The notes: generated by a model from the sequence alone, not told the origin. 49,001 nucleotides of DNA from Casp-actino8 sp044355095 (GCA_044355095.1 JBIKYT010000009.1:1-49001); one strand, 5' to 3'; shown: positions 30,851 to 41,017, numbered from the stretch's first letter. Numbers and translations: made by a program.

Positions 30851-33228
30851 CCACGACTGAACCCAACATCGAAAACGCGGCGCCCGTTGACACGCCTATT
30901 GATCCCAATGCCATCACGATGTCGATCAACGGCAAGTCAGTTGCGGCTCGTAAAGGCGAACTGATCATTGCCGCTGCTGATCGCAGTGGCGATTACATTC
31001 CGCGTTTTTGCTATCACCCACGAATGAGTGCTGTTGGCATGTGCCGTCAGTGTTTGGTCGAAGTTGAAGGTCCACGTGGACCGATGATGGTGGTCAGTTG
31101 TATGACTCCCGTCGCCGAAGGCCAAATAGTTCGCACCGAAACCGAACAGGTCAAGCGCGCGCAAGAGGGCATCGTTGAATTGTTGTTGGCGAACCACCCG
31201 CTTGATTGTCCAGTATGTGACAAGGGCGGCGAATGCCCACTGCAAGATCAAGCGTTTAGCCACGGTCCCGGCGAAAGTCGTTACATCGAAGAGAAGCGTC
31301 ACTATGAGAAGCCGATCCCGATTAGCGATTTGGTTCTGCTCGATCGTGAGCGTTGCATCTTGTGTGATCGCTGCACGCGTTTTGCCGATGAAGTTGCTGG
31401 CGATGCATTGATTCACTTCACGTCACGCGGTAACAACACGCAAGTTCAGACTTTCCCCGACGAACCATTTAGTTCATACTTCTCGGGCAACACAGTTCAG
31501 ATTTGTCCAGTAGGCGCACTCACAGCTCAGCCGTACCGATTCAAGGCTCGCCCATGGGACCTCGAAAAGACCGAAAGCACCTGCACCACTTGTTCAGTGG
31601 GTTGTCGAATCACCGTTGAATCAAGTCGAGATGAATTGTTGCGATATCAGGGTGTTGATAGCGACCCCGTAAACCATGGATGGTTGTGCGACAAGGGCCG
31701 CTTCAATTTTGAATCGGTCAAGAGCGATGATCGTCTTGCTGAGCCGATGGTGAAGCACAACGGTGCGTTAGTCCCGACTTCTTGGAGTTCGGCTCTACAG
31801 ACTGCAGCCAATTTGATTTCGCAATCAATCAATGACGGTGGTGCGCAAAGCGTTGCCATCATTGGTGGAGCACGGGGAACGAATGAAGATGCTTATGCAT
31901 GGTCGTTGTTGTCTCGGGCTCTAGGTGTCACCAATGTTGATGCGCAACTCGACGATGGCCTGCCTGCTTCGGTGTTCGCATACAACCAGGCGACCATTGA
32001 TCAGGCTGCGAATGCAACCACAGTCATTTTGTTGTCACCTGACCTCAAAGAAGAGTTGCCCATTTTGTACTTGCGCTTGCGTGATGCTTCAGAAAAGAAG
32101 CGCAGCAAGTTGATTGAGTTCGCCCCCAAGCAAACTGGCATCACGCGTTATGCGTGGAAATCTGTTGCCTACGAACCTGGTAACCAAGTTGCAGTTGTTG
32201 CGAGCACTCTTGCTGATGCAACGATTGCTGCACAAGTAGCCAAGGGATCAGTTGTCGTTGTCGTCGGCCGTGCCAACTTGGCAGAAGATGATTCATTCAC
32301 GATGGCTGCACTTGATGCCGTTATGGCTGTTGCTCCTCAGGCAGCAGTTCTTCCGGTGATCCGTCGTGGCAATGCTCGTGGTGCAGTTGAAAGTGGTTTG
32401 GTGACTGGATCAACAACTTCGATCTTGCGTTCAGCTGCTGCTGGAAAGATCAATTGTTTGATTCTTCTTGGTGCTGACCCCATCGCTGATGTGCGCGACA
32501 CTGAACTTGCTCGACAGGCAATGGCTGCGGTTCCACACATCATCGCCGTTGATACCTTTGCCTCAAATTCATCCCAGCGCGCCGACGTGTTGTTGCCGGC
32601 TGCTGCATTTGGTGAAAAAGATGGAACGACAACCAACCTTGAAGGCCGGGTCACGCAACTCAACCGCAAGGTCAATGTTCATGGCACCGCTCGTCCCGAT
32701 TGGATGATCGCTCTTGAACTTGCTGATTACTTGGGTCATGACTTGGGTGTTGGCTCGGTTCAAGAAGTACATCAACAACTGGTGAGCAAGGTCGCCGCAT
32801 TCGCTGATGCGACTCGTGCTGCTCTTGCCATTAACCCTGACGGAATTTTGTTACGTCGCTCGTCTAGTAATAGTGCGTCGGTCGCAGTACCAGCAGTACC
32901 TGATCGTCCCGGTTTTGGTTATCGCTTGGTGGTCGGTCGTAAGTTGTATGACAACGGCAGCAACGTTGCCCATTCGGCTTCCTTGGCGCCGTTGGCACCG
33001 GGCTCGGCATTGCACATGCACCCACTTGATCTTGAACGACTGGGCGCCGCGGTCGGTGCACAAGTCAAAGTCTCAAGTGATCGAACCTCTATCGTGATGC
33101 CGATTGTTGCCGACGAAGCAGTGACGCGCGGAACGGTGTGGGCAGCCTGGGCACAAAGTGGCTCAAATATTGGCGAGCTCATTGATTCGTCACGTTCGGT
33201 GAACGATGTGAAGGTGGAAACACTGTGA
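30847..33228 (+). CDS. nuoG: NADH-quinone oxidoreductase subunit G
   Basis: Largest peripheral-arm subunit, 793 residues. The N-terminal ferredoxin domain has CYHPRMSAVGMCRQC with a fourth Cys in VSCMTP for N1b. The His-Cys cluster N5 is in HPLDCPVCDKGGECPLQD. N4 is in CILCDRCTRF with CPVGALT. A further four-Cys set, CTTCSVGC...WLCDKGRF, matches the extra N7 cluster found in some bacteria. The rest is a molybdopterin-oxidoreductase fold without cofactor role (LLGADPIADVRDTELARQA, SSQRADVLLPAAAFGEKDG). About 20 N-terminal residues precede the ferredoxin domain. Confidence 0.95.
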   Translation: MTTTEPNIENAAPVDTPIDPNAITMSINGKSVAARKGELIIAAADRSGDYIPRFCYHPRMSAVGMCRQCLVEVEGPRGPMMVVSCMTPVAEGQIVRTETEQVKRAQEGIVELLLANHPLDCPVCDKGGECPLQDQAFSHGPGESRYIEEKRHYEKPIPISDLVLLDRERCILCDRCTRFADEVAGDALIHFTSRGNNTQVQTFPDEPFSSYFSGNTVQICPVGALTAQPYRFKARPWDLEKTESTCTTCSVGCRITVESSRDELLRYQGVDSDPVNHGWLCDKGRFNFESVKSDDRLAEPMVKHNGALVPTSWSSALQTAANLISQSINDGGAQSVAIIGGARGTNEDAYAWSLLSRALGVTNVDAQLDDGLPASVFAYNQATIDQAANATTVILLSPDLKEELPILYLRLRDASEKKRSKLIEFAPKQTGITRYAWKSVAYEPGNQVAVVASTLADATIAAQVAKGSVVVVVGRANLAEDDSFTMAALDAVMAVAPQAAVLPVIRRGNARGAVESGLVTGSTTSILRSAAAGKINCLILLGADPIADVRDTELARQAMAAVPHIIAVDTFASNSSQRADVLLPAAAFGEKDGTTTNLEGRVTQLNRKVNVHGTARPDWMIALELADYLGHDLGVGSVQEVHQQLVSKVAAFADATRAALAINPDGILLRRSSSNSASVAVPAVPDRPGFGYRLVVGRKLYDNGSNVAHSASLAPLAPGSALHMHPLDLERLGAAVGAQVKVSSDRTSIVMPIVADEAVTRGTVWAAWAQSGSNIGELIDSSRSVNDVKVETL

Positions 33229-34442
33229 ACAACTCGACTGCACTTCTCGGACTAGATCCCATCGCCATCGGTGATTTGATTTGGACACCACTATTGATCA
33301 TCTTGCTCAAAGTCGTTGTGGTCTTCGTGATCGGACTTGTCGCCACCATGTTGATGGTGTGGTTTGAGCGCAAAGCAATCGCCGGCATGGGTAACCGCAT
33401 CGGACCAAACAAGGCCGGCCCGTGGGGTTTGCTGCAAACTTTGGCTGACGGAATCAAGTTGTTCTTCAAAGAAGATTTGTTGCCCGATCGTGCTGACCGT
33501 TTTGTTTTCAAACTGGCGCCTTACTTGGCCTTTGTTCCGGCTTTCTTGGTGTGGGCAGTCATTCCACTGGGTGGAGATTTCTCAGATGGTAAAGACGGTC
33601 TGGTCACATGGTTCGGTCACTCGACTCGTGTGCAGTTAGCCGATCCGCCGATTGGTGTCTTGTTATTGCTCGCCCTGTCTTCGATTGCCGTGTACGGAAT
33701 CATGTTGGCTGGTTGGTCAAGTGGTTCAAAGTATCCGTTGCTCGGTTCAGTGCGTGCTTCGGCGCAAATGGTTTCATACGAAGCTGCACTCGGATTAAGT
33801 CTCGCCACCGTGATTTTGTTGGCTGGCACTTTGTCAACAAGTGGGATCGTTGGAAACCAATCGGGTTTCGCTGATTGGCATGTTGTGTCAACAGGCGTGA
33901 TTCCATTCATCATCTTTATGTTGGCGGCGACCGCAGAAATGAATCGTCCTCCATTTGACTTAGTTGAAGCCGAACAAGAACTTGTTGGTGGTTTCAATAC
34001 CGAATACTCAAGTATTCGATTCGGCTTGTTCTTCTTGGCAGAGTTCATGAACACCATCACCATGAGTGGCATCATCGTGACCTTGTTCTTTGGTGGCCCA
34101 CAGGGCTTGTTCAACATCCCTGGTATTCCCGGTGCAATTGAAGGCACAATTTGGCTCATCGCCAAAGTCTTGGTGTTCTTGTACATCTACGTCTGGATGC
34201 GAGCAACTTTGCCGCGCTTCCGTTACGACCAGTTGATGGACCTTGGTTGGAAGATCTTGATCCCCGCATCACTTGGTTGGTTTATGTTGATGGCAATCTT
34301 GCGCCTCGGACGTGACGAAGACTGGAACGCCGGACTCGTAGCCGTCGTGGCTGCGGTAGTGATTCTTGGTTGTGTCGCATTGATGTCAACTGCTGTGAAA
34401 GTTAGTAAAGCCAATCGCGAACGTGAAGGAGCGATGTTCTGA
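33225..34442 (+). CDS. nuoH: NADH-quinone oxidoreductase subunit H
   Basis: Membrane subunit that joins the quinone cavity to the proton path. It has 405 residues and about eight helices. Conserved loops on the cytoplasmic side are WFERKAIAGMGNRIGPNKAG, DGIKLFFKEDLLPDRADR, EMNRPPFDLVEAEQELVGGF (acidic E-channel residues) and RATLPRFRYDQLMDLGWK. The start is GTG, overlapping the nuoG stop. The end GAMF overlaps the nuoI start by one base. Confidence 0.95.
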   Translation: MNNSTALLGLDPIAIGDLIWTPLLIILLKVVVVFVIGLVATMLMVWFERKAIAGMGNRIGPNKAGPWGLLQTLADGIKLFFKEDLLPDRADRFVFKLAPYLAFVPAFLVWAVIPLGGDFSDGKDGLVTWFGHSTRVQLADPPIGVLLLLALSSIAVYGIMLAGWSSGSKYPLLGSVRASAQMVSYEAALGLSLATVILLAGTLSTSGIVGNQSGFADWHVVSTGVIPFIIFMLAATAEMNRPPFDLVEAEQELVGGFNTEYSSIRFGLFFLAEFMNTITMSGIIVTLFFGGPQGLFNIPGIPGAIEGTIWLIAKVLVFLYIYVWMRATLPRFRYDQLMDLGWKILIPASLGWFMLMAILRLGRDEDWNAGLVAVVAAVVILGCVALMSTAVKVSKANREREGAMF

Positions 34443-35086
34443 TGGGTTACCTCGGAGGATTTCTTGTCACGCTGGCTCAGGTCGGTCGTCGCAACAAACT
34501 GACACTTGAGTATTCAGGTGGTCGTGAGAACAAAAAGGGCAAGCCCCAAAAAGACGAGAAGGCACCAAAGCCCGAACGTCTTCATGGTCGTCATGTTCTG
34601 AACCGTTATGAAGACGGTATGGAAAAGTGCATCGGTTGCGAACTGTGCGCCGGTGTCTGCCCAGCTAAGTGCATCTACGTACGTGGCGCCGACAACGACC
34701 CCGAGAATCCCACCTCACCAGGTGAACGATTCGGTTTCGTATACGAGATCAATTACTTGCGTTGTATTCACTGCGATCTTTGTGTTGAAGCATGCCCGAC
34801 TGAGGCGATTACCGAGTCGAAGTTATTTGAGTTCTCATTTACAAATCGCCAGGACGCGATTTACACCAAATCAGAGTTGGTTGTCGGCGATGATGGCAAG
34901 CCTCAGCAGTTGCCGTGGGAAGACTGGCGCGAGGGTGAAGACATTTTGACCTCGGGTTGGTTGCGGGCAACTGCGCCGTCAGGCGACGCAACCTTTGAAG
35001 GTGTCGTTGGTTGGAGTGGTGAGTTGGGTTATGGCGTTCGCTCGCCCGAACCAGCTCAAGATCAGAGAGACGAGGCTGGTCACTGA
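34442..35086 (+). CDS. nuoI: NADH-quinone oxidoreductase subunit I
   Basis: Ferredoxin-like subunit with clusters N6a and N6b that link NuoG to NuoB. It has 214 residues. Motifs are CIGCELCAGVCPAKC and CIHCDLCVEACPTEAI. The N-terminal amphipathic part (GYLGGFLVTLAQVGRR) binds the membrane arm. The ~60 residues after the second motif are acidic and longer than in E. coli. A Lys-rich insert (ENKKGKPQKDEKAPKPERLH) lies between the membrane helix and the first cluster. Confidence 0.94.
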   Translation: MGYLGGFLVTLAQVGRRNKLTLEYSGGRENKKGKPQKDEKAPKPERLHGRHVLNRYEDGMEKCIGCELCAGVCPAKCIYVRGADNDPENPTSPGERFGFVYEINYLRCIHCDLCVEACPTEAITESKLFEFSFTNRQDAIYTKSELVVGDDGKPQQLPWEDWREGEDILTSGWLRATAPSGDATFEGVVGWSGELGYGVRSPEPAQDQRDEAGH

Positions 35087-35628
35087 TGGAACTAGTGGTG
35101 TTCATTTTTTCTGCTGCCATGATTTTGGTGGGCGGACTCGGAGTTGTTCTTCGGAGTCATCCAGTGCACGCTGCGTTGAGTCTGGTCTTGACTTTGTTTG
35201 GTGTGGCAGTCATGTTCGTGTCACAAGAAGCACATTTTCTTGCCGCGGTACAAGTCATTGTGTACGCCGGTGCCATCGTTGTGTTGTTCCTGTTCGTGAT
35301 CATGCTTCTTGGCGTTGACCGGACCGAAGACATCAAGACTGAACCTTTCAAAATTCAACGTCCCCTTGCGGTGATTGTTGGGCTTGGAGTGATTGGTTTG
35401 GTTACCGCAGCAGTTGTGACCTCACGTGATGTCGTAGCAACTCGCGGGGCCGGTATTGCTGAACCAGCGATGACCGATCCCGATTCAAATATTCGCCAAC
35501 TATCACGAAGTGTCTTCGGAGATTACGTGGTGGCCTTTGAAGTGACGTCAGTGCTATTGGTCGTTGCGGTTGTCGGTACGGTCTTGCTCACTCGCAAAGT
35601 GAAGCCGTCGTCAAAGGAGTCTCAGTGA
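35086..35628 (+). CDS. nuoJ: NADH-quinone oxidoreductase subunit J
   Basis: Five-helix membrane subunit of the proton path. It has 180 residues. The third helix contains the conserved QVIVYAGAIVVLFLFVIML with the Tyr/Gly that form the pi-bulge controlling the E-channel, followed by LGVDR. The start is ATG sharing one base with the nuoI stop. It ends in a short Lys/Ser-rich tail (VKPSSKESQ). Confidence 0.92.
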   Translation: MELVVFIFSAAMILVGGLGVVLRSHPVHAALSLVLTLFGVAVMFVSQEAHFLAAVQVIVYAGAIVVLFLFVIMLLGVDRTEDIKTEPFKIQRPLAVIVGLGVIGLVTAAVVTSRDVVATRGAGIAEPAMTDPDSNIRQLSRSVFGDYVVAFEVTSVLLVVAVVGTVLLTRKVKPSSKESQ

Positions 35629-35954
35629 TGTCAGCTCTTATTGCTGCGGCAACACCAACGACGACCTGGTACCTGGTACTAGCGGCAGTTTTGTTCGGAA
35701 TCGGAACAGTGGGTGTTTTGGTTCGTCGTAACCCACTCGTGATGTTCATGTGTATTGAACTCATGTTGAACGCGGTCAACTTGTCCTTCGTGGCGCTGGC
35801 AAAGCGACTCGGAGATATCGGTGGTCAGACCACGGTGTTCTTCGTGATGGTCGTTGCCGCTGCCGAAGTTGTTGTTGGTCTCGGAATCATCGTGTCCATT
35901 ATGCGTAAGCGTCCCGGCGCCAACGTTGACGATATTTCGGCGCTGAAGGGCTGA
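35625..35954 (+). CDS. nuoK: NADH-quinone oxidoreductase subunit K
   Basis: Three-helix membrane subunit, 109 residues. The key glutamate of the proton path is in MFMCIELMLNAVNLSFVA, and the third helix has the second acidic residue in VVAAAEVVVGLGIIVSI. Two starts are possible at GTGATG: GTG 35625 (4-bp overlap with nuoJ) or ATG 35628 (1-bp overlap). The residue difference is one Met. It is followed by a 10-bp gap containing GAGGGG for nuoL. Confidence 0.93.
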   Translation: MMSALIAAATPTTTWYLVLAAVLFGIGTVGVLVRRNPLVMFMCIELMLNAVNLSFVALAKRLGDIGGQTTVFFVMVVAAAEVVVGLGIIVSIMRKRPGANVDDISALKG

Positions 35955-35964
35955 GGGGTAAACG

Positions 35965-37878
35965 ATGCTCGATCTCATTTGGTTAATTCCTGCACTGCCA
36001 CTTGCTGGCTTTGTTTTGATTCTGTTATTCGGTCGCATACTCGGCGAACCGAAGTCTGGAATCTTGGCCGCGTCAATGGTCGGTGCTTCATTCGCCGTCA
36101 CTGTTGCCGTCTTTTTTGAGTTGCTGTCAAAGACAACTGAAGAACGTCATCATGTTTTCACGGCATTCTCGTGGGTGCCGATCGGATCATTGCAGGTCGA
36201 CTTAGCGTTCTTGGCTGATCCGCTCAGTATCACGATGGCATTGTTTGTCACTGGTATTGGTTCGCTGATTCATCTCTACGCAATCGGCTACATGCACGGT
36301 GACCCAAAGTTCTCAAAGTTCTTCTTGTATCTCAACTTGTTTGTGTTCTCAATGTTGATGTTGGTCATGGGCGAAAACTTGCTCGTCACCTTCCTTGGTT
36401 GGGAAGGCGTGGGTACGTGTTCGTACTTCTTGATTTCTTTCTGGCACACTCGCGAAAGCGCGGCGACAGCTGGCAAGAAGGCTTTCGTGACCAACCGCGT
36501 TGGCGACTGGGGCGTCATGATGGCGATGTTCCTCGCCTTTGGTGCGACTGGAACACTGAGCTATGCCGGTATCAATCACGCTGCTGAGTCGGGCGCGCTT
36601 TCTGCGGTGACTGCAACCGGTATCGCAATGATGCTGTTCATTGGTGCCTGCGGTAAAAGTGCCCAGTTGCCCTTGTACATCTGGTTGCCCGACGCCATGG
36701 AAGGCCCAACTCCAGTGTCGGCGTTGATTCACGCGGCGACGATGGTGACTGCAGGCGTCTTCGTGATGACTCGTATCAACCCAGTTCTTGCTATTTCTTA
36801 CGATTGGGTACCAACGATCATTGCAGTCGTAGGTGTTGCAACGGCGTTGTTTGCCGCAACCATTGCCGTCGCCCAAACAGATATCAAGAAGGTTTTGGCT
36901 TACTCGACTGTGAGCCAACTCGGCTTCATGTTCTTGGCCATTGGTTCGGGTGCATATGTCGCCGCGATCTTTCACATGGTGACTCATGCCTTCTTTAAGG
37001 CCTTGTTGTTCTTGGGTTCTGGTTCAGTGATTCACGGAATGCATCACGAACAAGACATGCGCAAGATGGGTGCACTTCGTGTGCTCATGCCCGTTACCGC
37101 ATTTACCTTCATTATCGGTTGGCTGGCCATCGCTGGTGTTCCGCCATTCGCCGGATTCTGGAGCAAGGACGAAATCTTGTTGTTCGCCTTTGCCAAGAGT
37201 CCAATTCTCTATGTCGTTGGATTGATTACGGCTTTGTTGACTGCGTACTACATGACTCGCCAAGTCATCATGGTTTTCTTTGGCGAAGCTCGATGGAATG
37301 ATCACAGCGAAGAGAACGGCGCACATGGCGACTTCAAGCCGCACGAAAGCCCCAAAGTTATGTTGGCTCCGCTCGTTGTGCTGGCCGGCCTGTCAGTGGT
37401 TGGTGGGGTCATGCAGTTGCCATTTAGTAAGAACCTCCATTTCTTAGAAAAGTGGCTCGAACCAGTGATCGAATTCGGTGAAGCCGACATTCACCATTCG
37501 TGGGCCTACGAGAACAAGTACATCTTGTTGGGCATCGCTATTGTCGTTGCACTTTCTGGAATCGCTGCGTCATACATGGTGTACTCAAAGAAGAAGTTTG
37601 CAGCTATCGAACCAAACGTAATGGCGCAGGGTTGGTTCTACGACAAGGGCATTTCAAATTTCATGGGTGGACCTGGTCGTAAAGCGTTTGATGGAATCAC
37701 GTGGGCCGATCGCACCATTGTTGATGGTGCTGTCAATGGTGTCGGCAAACTTGTTCAGGGAGCTGGTGGCTTTTTACGCAAGGGTCAAACCGGAGCAGTG
37801 CGTAGTTACGCGGCGGCTGTGGGCTTAGGCGTTGTCGCCTTGCTTGTGTGGTTCTTTGTTCGAGGAGTGGTGCTGTGA
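35965..37878 (+). CDS. nuoL: NADH-quinone oxidoreductase subunit L
   Basis: Largest antiporter-like subunit and distal proton pump, with the long lateral helix. It has 637 residues and about 16 membrane segments. Conserved elements are FLGWEGVGTCSYFLISFW (pump Glu), GKSAQLPLYIWLPDAMEGPT (Lys and Pro kink), HAATMVTAGVFVMTR, and DIKKVLAYSTVSQLGFM. The C-terminal lateral-helix region (YDKGISNFMGGPGRKAFDG) is present, so the subunit is full length. Confidence 0.95.
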   Translation: MLDLIWLIPALPLAGFVLILLFGRILGEPKSGILAASMVGASFAVTVAVFFELLSKTTEERHHVFTAFSWVPIGSLQVDLAFLADPLSITMALFVTGIGSLIHLYAIGYMHGDPKFSKFFLYLNLFVFSMLMLVMGENLLVTFLGWEGVGTCSYFLISFWHTRESAATAGKKAFVTNRVGDWGVMMAMFLAFGATGTLSYAGINHAAESGALSAVTATGIAMMLFIGACGKSAQLPLYIWLPDAMEGPTPVSALIHAATMVTAGVFVMTRINPVLAISYDWVPTIIAVVGVATALFAATIAVAQTDIKKVLAYSTVSQLGFMFLAIGSGAYVAAIFHMVTHAFFKALLFLGSGSVIHGMHHEQDMRKMGALRVLMPVTAFTFIIGWLAIAGVPPFAGFWSKDEILLFAFAKSPILYVVGLITALLTAYYMTRQVIMVFFGEARWNDHSEENGAHGDFKPHESPKVMLAPLVVLAGLSVVGGVMQLPFSKNLHFLEKWLEPVIEFGEADIHHSWAYENKYILLGIAIVVALSGIAASYMVYSKKKFAAIEPNVMAQGWFYDKGISNFMGGPGRKAFDGITWADRTIVDGAVNGVGKLVQGAGGFLRKGQTGAVRSYAAAVGLGVVALLVWFFVRGVVL

Positions 37879-39446
37879 TGTCATTGTTGGCCAGCGAAAC
37901 GCACGGTTCGCTACCGTTCCCAATTTTGACTGCCTTGATTTTGGTTCCGGCAATCGGATCTGTATTGACGTTGATTAGTTCAAATCGACGTCCCGAAATT
38001 ACCAAGTTGATTGCCTTGTTGACATCGGTGTTCACGGGTGCGCTTGGTTTGTGGATGCTTGCATCCTTCAAGACTGGTGAAGCCGGCTATCAGTTCACAT
38101 CACAACACCAATGGATTTCCTCATGGAATATCGGTTGGCACGTGGGCGTCGATGGAATCTCGTTGTTCCTTGTTGTCTTGACCGGAATTTTGTTCCCACT
38201 AGTCATAGTCGGTTGCGACCCGCACCACGACGAAAAGCGTTACCTAGCGTGGCTCTTGTTACTTGAAGCGGGAGTCATGGGTTCGTTCTTGAGCCTTGAT
38301 TTGTTCTTGTTCTTCTTGTTCTTTGAAATCGTTTTGGTGCCGATGTATTTCTTGATCGGTGGTTGGGGCTACGACCAGCGCATCTATGCAGCAACCAAGT
38401 TCTTCCTGTACACCATGGTCGGATCGGCGTTCATGTTGGTCGGCATTGTGACCACCGCTTTGTTGGCGAAGAACGATCTTGGGCACGTGAGTTTTGATCT
38501 GGTCGAAATCGCTGAAGGAACAAACTTCGCAGCCAGCACTGGTCGCTGGTTGTTCTTCGCGTTCGCGATCGCATTTGCGGTCAAGGTGCCGTTGTTCCCA
38601 CTGCACACGTGGCTACCTGATGCCCACACTCAAGCACCAACTGGTGGATCGGTCATCTTGGCTGGCGTGTTGCTCAAGCTTGGAACCTACGGTCTCTTGC
38701 GTTTTGGTGTTTATCTGTTCCCAGAAGCCGCACTATGGAGTCGAGAAATCTTCTTAACCCTTGCCGTGATCGGAATCATTTGGGGTGCAGTCGCTGCAAC
38801 CATGCAGAAAGACCTCAAACGACTCGTTGCTTATTCGTCGGTTGCTCACTTGGGTTTCATTGTTCTTGGAACTTTCGCCTTCACCTCAGAGGCGATGGGT
38901 GGTGGCGTCATGCAAATGATTAACCACGGAGTTTCAACTGGAGCTCTCTTCTTGTTAGTCGGCATGATCTACGAACGTCGCCACACGCGCTTGATCTCCG
39001 AACTCAAAGGCCTGCAGAAAGTTGCGCCGATCTTTGCCGCAGCGTTCATGGTCGTCATGTTGTCGAGTATTGGTGTACCCGGACTCAATGGGTTTGTCGG
39101 TGAGTTCTTGATCTTGATTGGCTCGTTCAACACCGCCCGTTGGTGGGCTGTTGTGGCAGCGACTGGTGTGATTTTGGCGGCGCTGTACTTGCTGTGGGCG
39201 TATCAGCGGGTATTCCACGGTGAGCCCGATGAGGCCAACTCAACATTCCGTGAACTTCGTTTACGCGAAGGTTTGGTGTTGTTGCCCTTTATCGGAATCA
39301 TCATCTTCTGCGGCGTCTACCCAAAGCCAATGCTTGATCGCATTGAACCAAGTGTGAAGGCAATTCTGGAACGCGTTGAAGAGAAGACGGGTTATGTTGC
39401 GCCCCACGCTGTGGAGCTTGAATCTCACGAAGGGGAAGAGGGCTGA
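37875..39446 (+). CDS. nuoM: NADH-quinone oxidoreductase subunit M
   Basis: Second antiporter-like pump, 523 residues, about 14 membrane segments. Conserved sites are FFEIVLVPMYFLIGGWG (pump Glu), VKVPLFPLHTWLPDAHTQAP (Lys) and MQKDLKRLVAYSSVAHLGF. The start is GTG 37875, placed 7 nt after GAGGAG and overlapping nuoL by 4 bp; ATG 37878 is the alternative. The last ~25 residues (EEKTGYVAPHAVELESHEGE) are an acidic cytosolic tail. Confidence 0.94.
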   Translation: MMSLLASETHGSLPFPILTALILVPAIGSVLTLISSNRRPEITKLIALLTSVFTGALGLWMLASFKTGEAGYQFTSQHQWISSWNIGWHVGVDGISLFLVVLTGILFPLVIVGCDPHHDEKRYLAWLLLLEAGVMGSFLSLDLFLFFLFFEIVLVPMYFLIGGWGYDQRIYAATKFFLYTMVGSAFMLVGIVTTALLAKNDLGHVSFDLVEIAEGTNFAASTGRWLFFAFAIAFAVKVPLFPLHTWLPDAHTQAPTGGSVILAGVLLKLGTYGLLRFGVYLFPEAALWSREIFLTLAVIGIIWGAVAATMQKDLKRLVAYSSVAHLGFIVLGTFAFTSEAMGGGVMQMINHGVSTGALFLLVGMIYERRHTRLISELKGLQKVAPIFAAAFMVVMLSSIGVPGLNGFVGEFLILIGSFNTARWWAVVAATGVILAALYLLWAYQRVFHGEPDEANSTFRELRLREGLVLLPFIGIIIFCGVYPKPMLDRIEPSVKAILERVEEKTGYVAPHAVELESHEGEEG

Positions 39447-40951
39447 TGGGCGCTCAAACCATGAACTACCCGGCCATTGATTGGTTAGCAATTACTCCGC
39501 TCATCATTCTGCTCGGCGGAATGATGATCAACTTGGTGGTGGCTGCGTTGACGCGGGTGTGGCCACGAGCGTGGTATGCCATCGGAACTGTCGAGTTGGC
39601 TGTTGCAGCAATTGTTGTCGAGATGTTTATCTGGCACGACATCAATCAGGATGGCTCGCGAATCATCATCAACGATTCACTTTCCATTGATCATTTCACG
39701 ATGTTCTGTTGGATCGGTATCGCCGGAGCTTTGGCGTTGGTGTCATTGTCAACTGCTGAATATTTGCGTCGCGAGGGTCTTGAGGGTCCCGAGGTTTACG
39801 CGTTGTACATTTGTGCAGCCCTCGGTGCAATGATCATGACAGCGGCAAACGACATGATCGTGTTGTTCCTGGGACTTGAAACCTTGTCGATTGCGTTGTA
39901 CGTGCTGGCAGCAAGCCATCGTCGTCGCGCTGACAGCCAAGAGAGTGGATTGAAGTACTTCATTCTTGGTGGTTTCGCCTCAGCTTTCTTCTTGTATGGC
40001 ATTGCGTTGATTTACGGTTCAACCGGAACGACCAACATCTCAGGCATCGGCAACGTGTTGTCAACCGAAGTATTTGTCAATGGCGACGATGCGATGTTGC
40101 TCGCTGGTATCGCGTTACTCATCGTTGGTCTGGCCTTCAAGGTGGCTGTCGTGCCGTTCCACTTCTGGACTCCCGACGTGTACCAAGGTGCACCAACACC
40201 AGTGACGTCATTCATGGCATCGGTCGGAAAGTTCGCGGCGTTTGCTGCGCTACTCCGAGTCGTGACAACTGCGCTACCTACCCGTGCCGAAGATTGGCGT
40301 CCAGTGATTTGGGTGCTGGCAATCTTGTCGGTAGTTGTGGGTTCGGTTCTCGCCGTCGTACAAACAGATGTCAAGCGCATGTTGGCCTATTCATCAATTA
40401 GCCATGCCGGATTCATGATGATTGGTATTGAATCAATCGGACATAGCGGAGACGTCGAAGGACTGCCCGCCACATTGTTGTACTTGATGATCTACTCAGT
40501 TTTGGTGATCGGAACTTTCACTGTGGTGTCACTTGTGACGCGTACCGGTGACAGTGGCAGTGACATTGGTTCGTTCCGTGGATTAGGAAAAGAACGCCCA
40601 GCGTTGGCTTTAGCGATGACGGTGTTCTTGTTGGCTCAGGCTGGCATGCCGCTCACGTCTGGCTTCATTGCCAAGTTCGGCGTCATCAAGGCCGCGGCAG
40701 CAAACGAAAGTTACGCCATTGCGATTATCGCGATGGTTGCCTCAGTCATCGCTGCCCTGTTGTACCTGCGCATCATGATCAGCATGTGGTTAAGCGATGA
40801 AGAGTCTGGTGACGACAAGCGCGAAGCCATCAAGGTTCCGTTCTCCGCTGGTTTCGTTGTTGCTGGATCTGCCTTCTTTACGTTGCTCGTGGGCGTCTGG
40901 CCAAGTTGGCTCATTGACGCTTCGCAAGCCGCATTACAACTCGCCAAGTAG
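39446..40951 (+). CDS. nuoN: NADH-quinone oxidoreductase subunit N
   Basis: Third antiporter-like pump and last gene of the first cluster, 501 residues, about 14 membrane segments. Seen: VLFLGLETLSIALYVLAAS (pump Glu), FKVAVVPFHFWTPDVYQGAP (Lys), TDVKRMLAYSSISHAGFM and AGMPLTSGFIAKFGVIKAA. It completes a 14-subunit set in the standard order A to N with no insertion. It shares one base with nuoM. A weak hairpin region follows the stop. Confidence 0.95.
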   Translation: MGAQTMNYPAIDWLAITPLIILLGGMMINLVVAALTRVWPRAWYAIGTVELAVAAIVVEMFIWHDINQDGSRIIINDSLSIDHFTMFCWIGIAGALALVSLSTAEYLRREGLEGPEVYALYICAALGAMIMTAANDMIVLFLGLETLSIALYVLAASHRRRADSQESGLKYFILGGFASAFFLYGIALIYGSTGTTNISGIGNVLSTEVFVNGDDAMLLAGIALLIVGLAFKVAVVPFHFWTPDVYQGAPTPVTSFMASVGKFAAFAALLRVVTTALPTRAEDWRPVIWVLAILSVVVGSVLAVVQTDVKRMLAYSSISHAGFMMIGIESIGHSGDVEGLPATLLYLMIYSVLVIGTFTVVSLVTRTGDSGSDIGSFRGLGKERPALALAMTVFLLAQAGMPLTSGFIAKFGVIKAAAANESYAIAIIAMVASVIAALLYLRIMISMWLSDEESGDDKREAIKVPFSAGFVVAGSAFFTLLVGVWPSWLIDASQAALQLAK

Positions 40952-40954
40952 GCG

Positions 40955-40988
40955 ACACTTTCATTTCAGTGTGGGGGTCTCCCCGAAA
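40955..40988 (+). terminator. Weak hairpins after nuoN
   Basis: ACACT (40955-40959) pairs with AGTGT (40968-40972), and GGGG-GTCT-CCCC follows directly. No T-run is seen. The position between the long operon and the next gene makes termination likely, but the signal is weak. Confidence 0.3.
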
Positions 40989-41017
40989 CAGCCGTAGCCC
41001 CATGACAGACTGTTGGC

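Noticed and set aside
36349..36987. A 212-codon frame opposite nuoL
   Set aside because: Rich in His, Arg, Cys and Gln in the way typical of an antisense shadow of a membrane gene; nuoL is certain.
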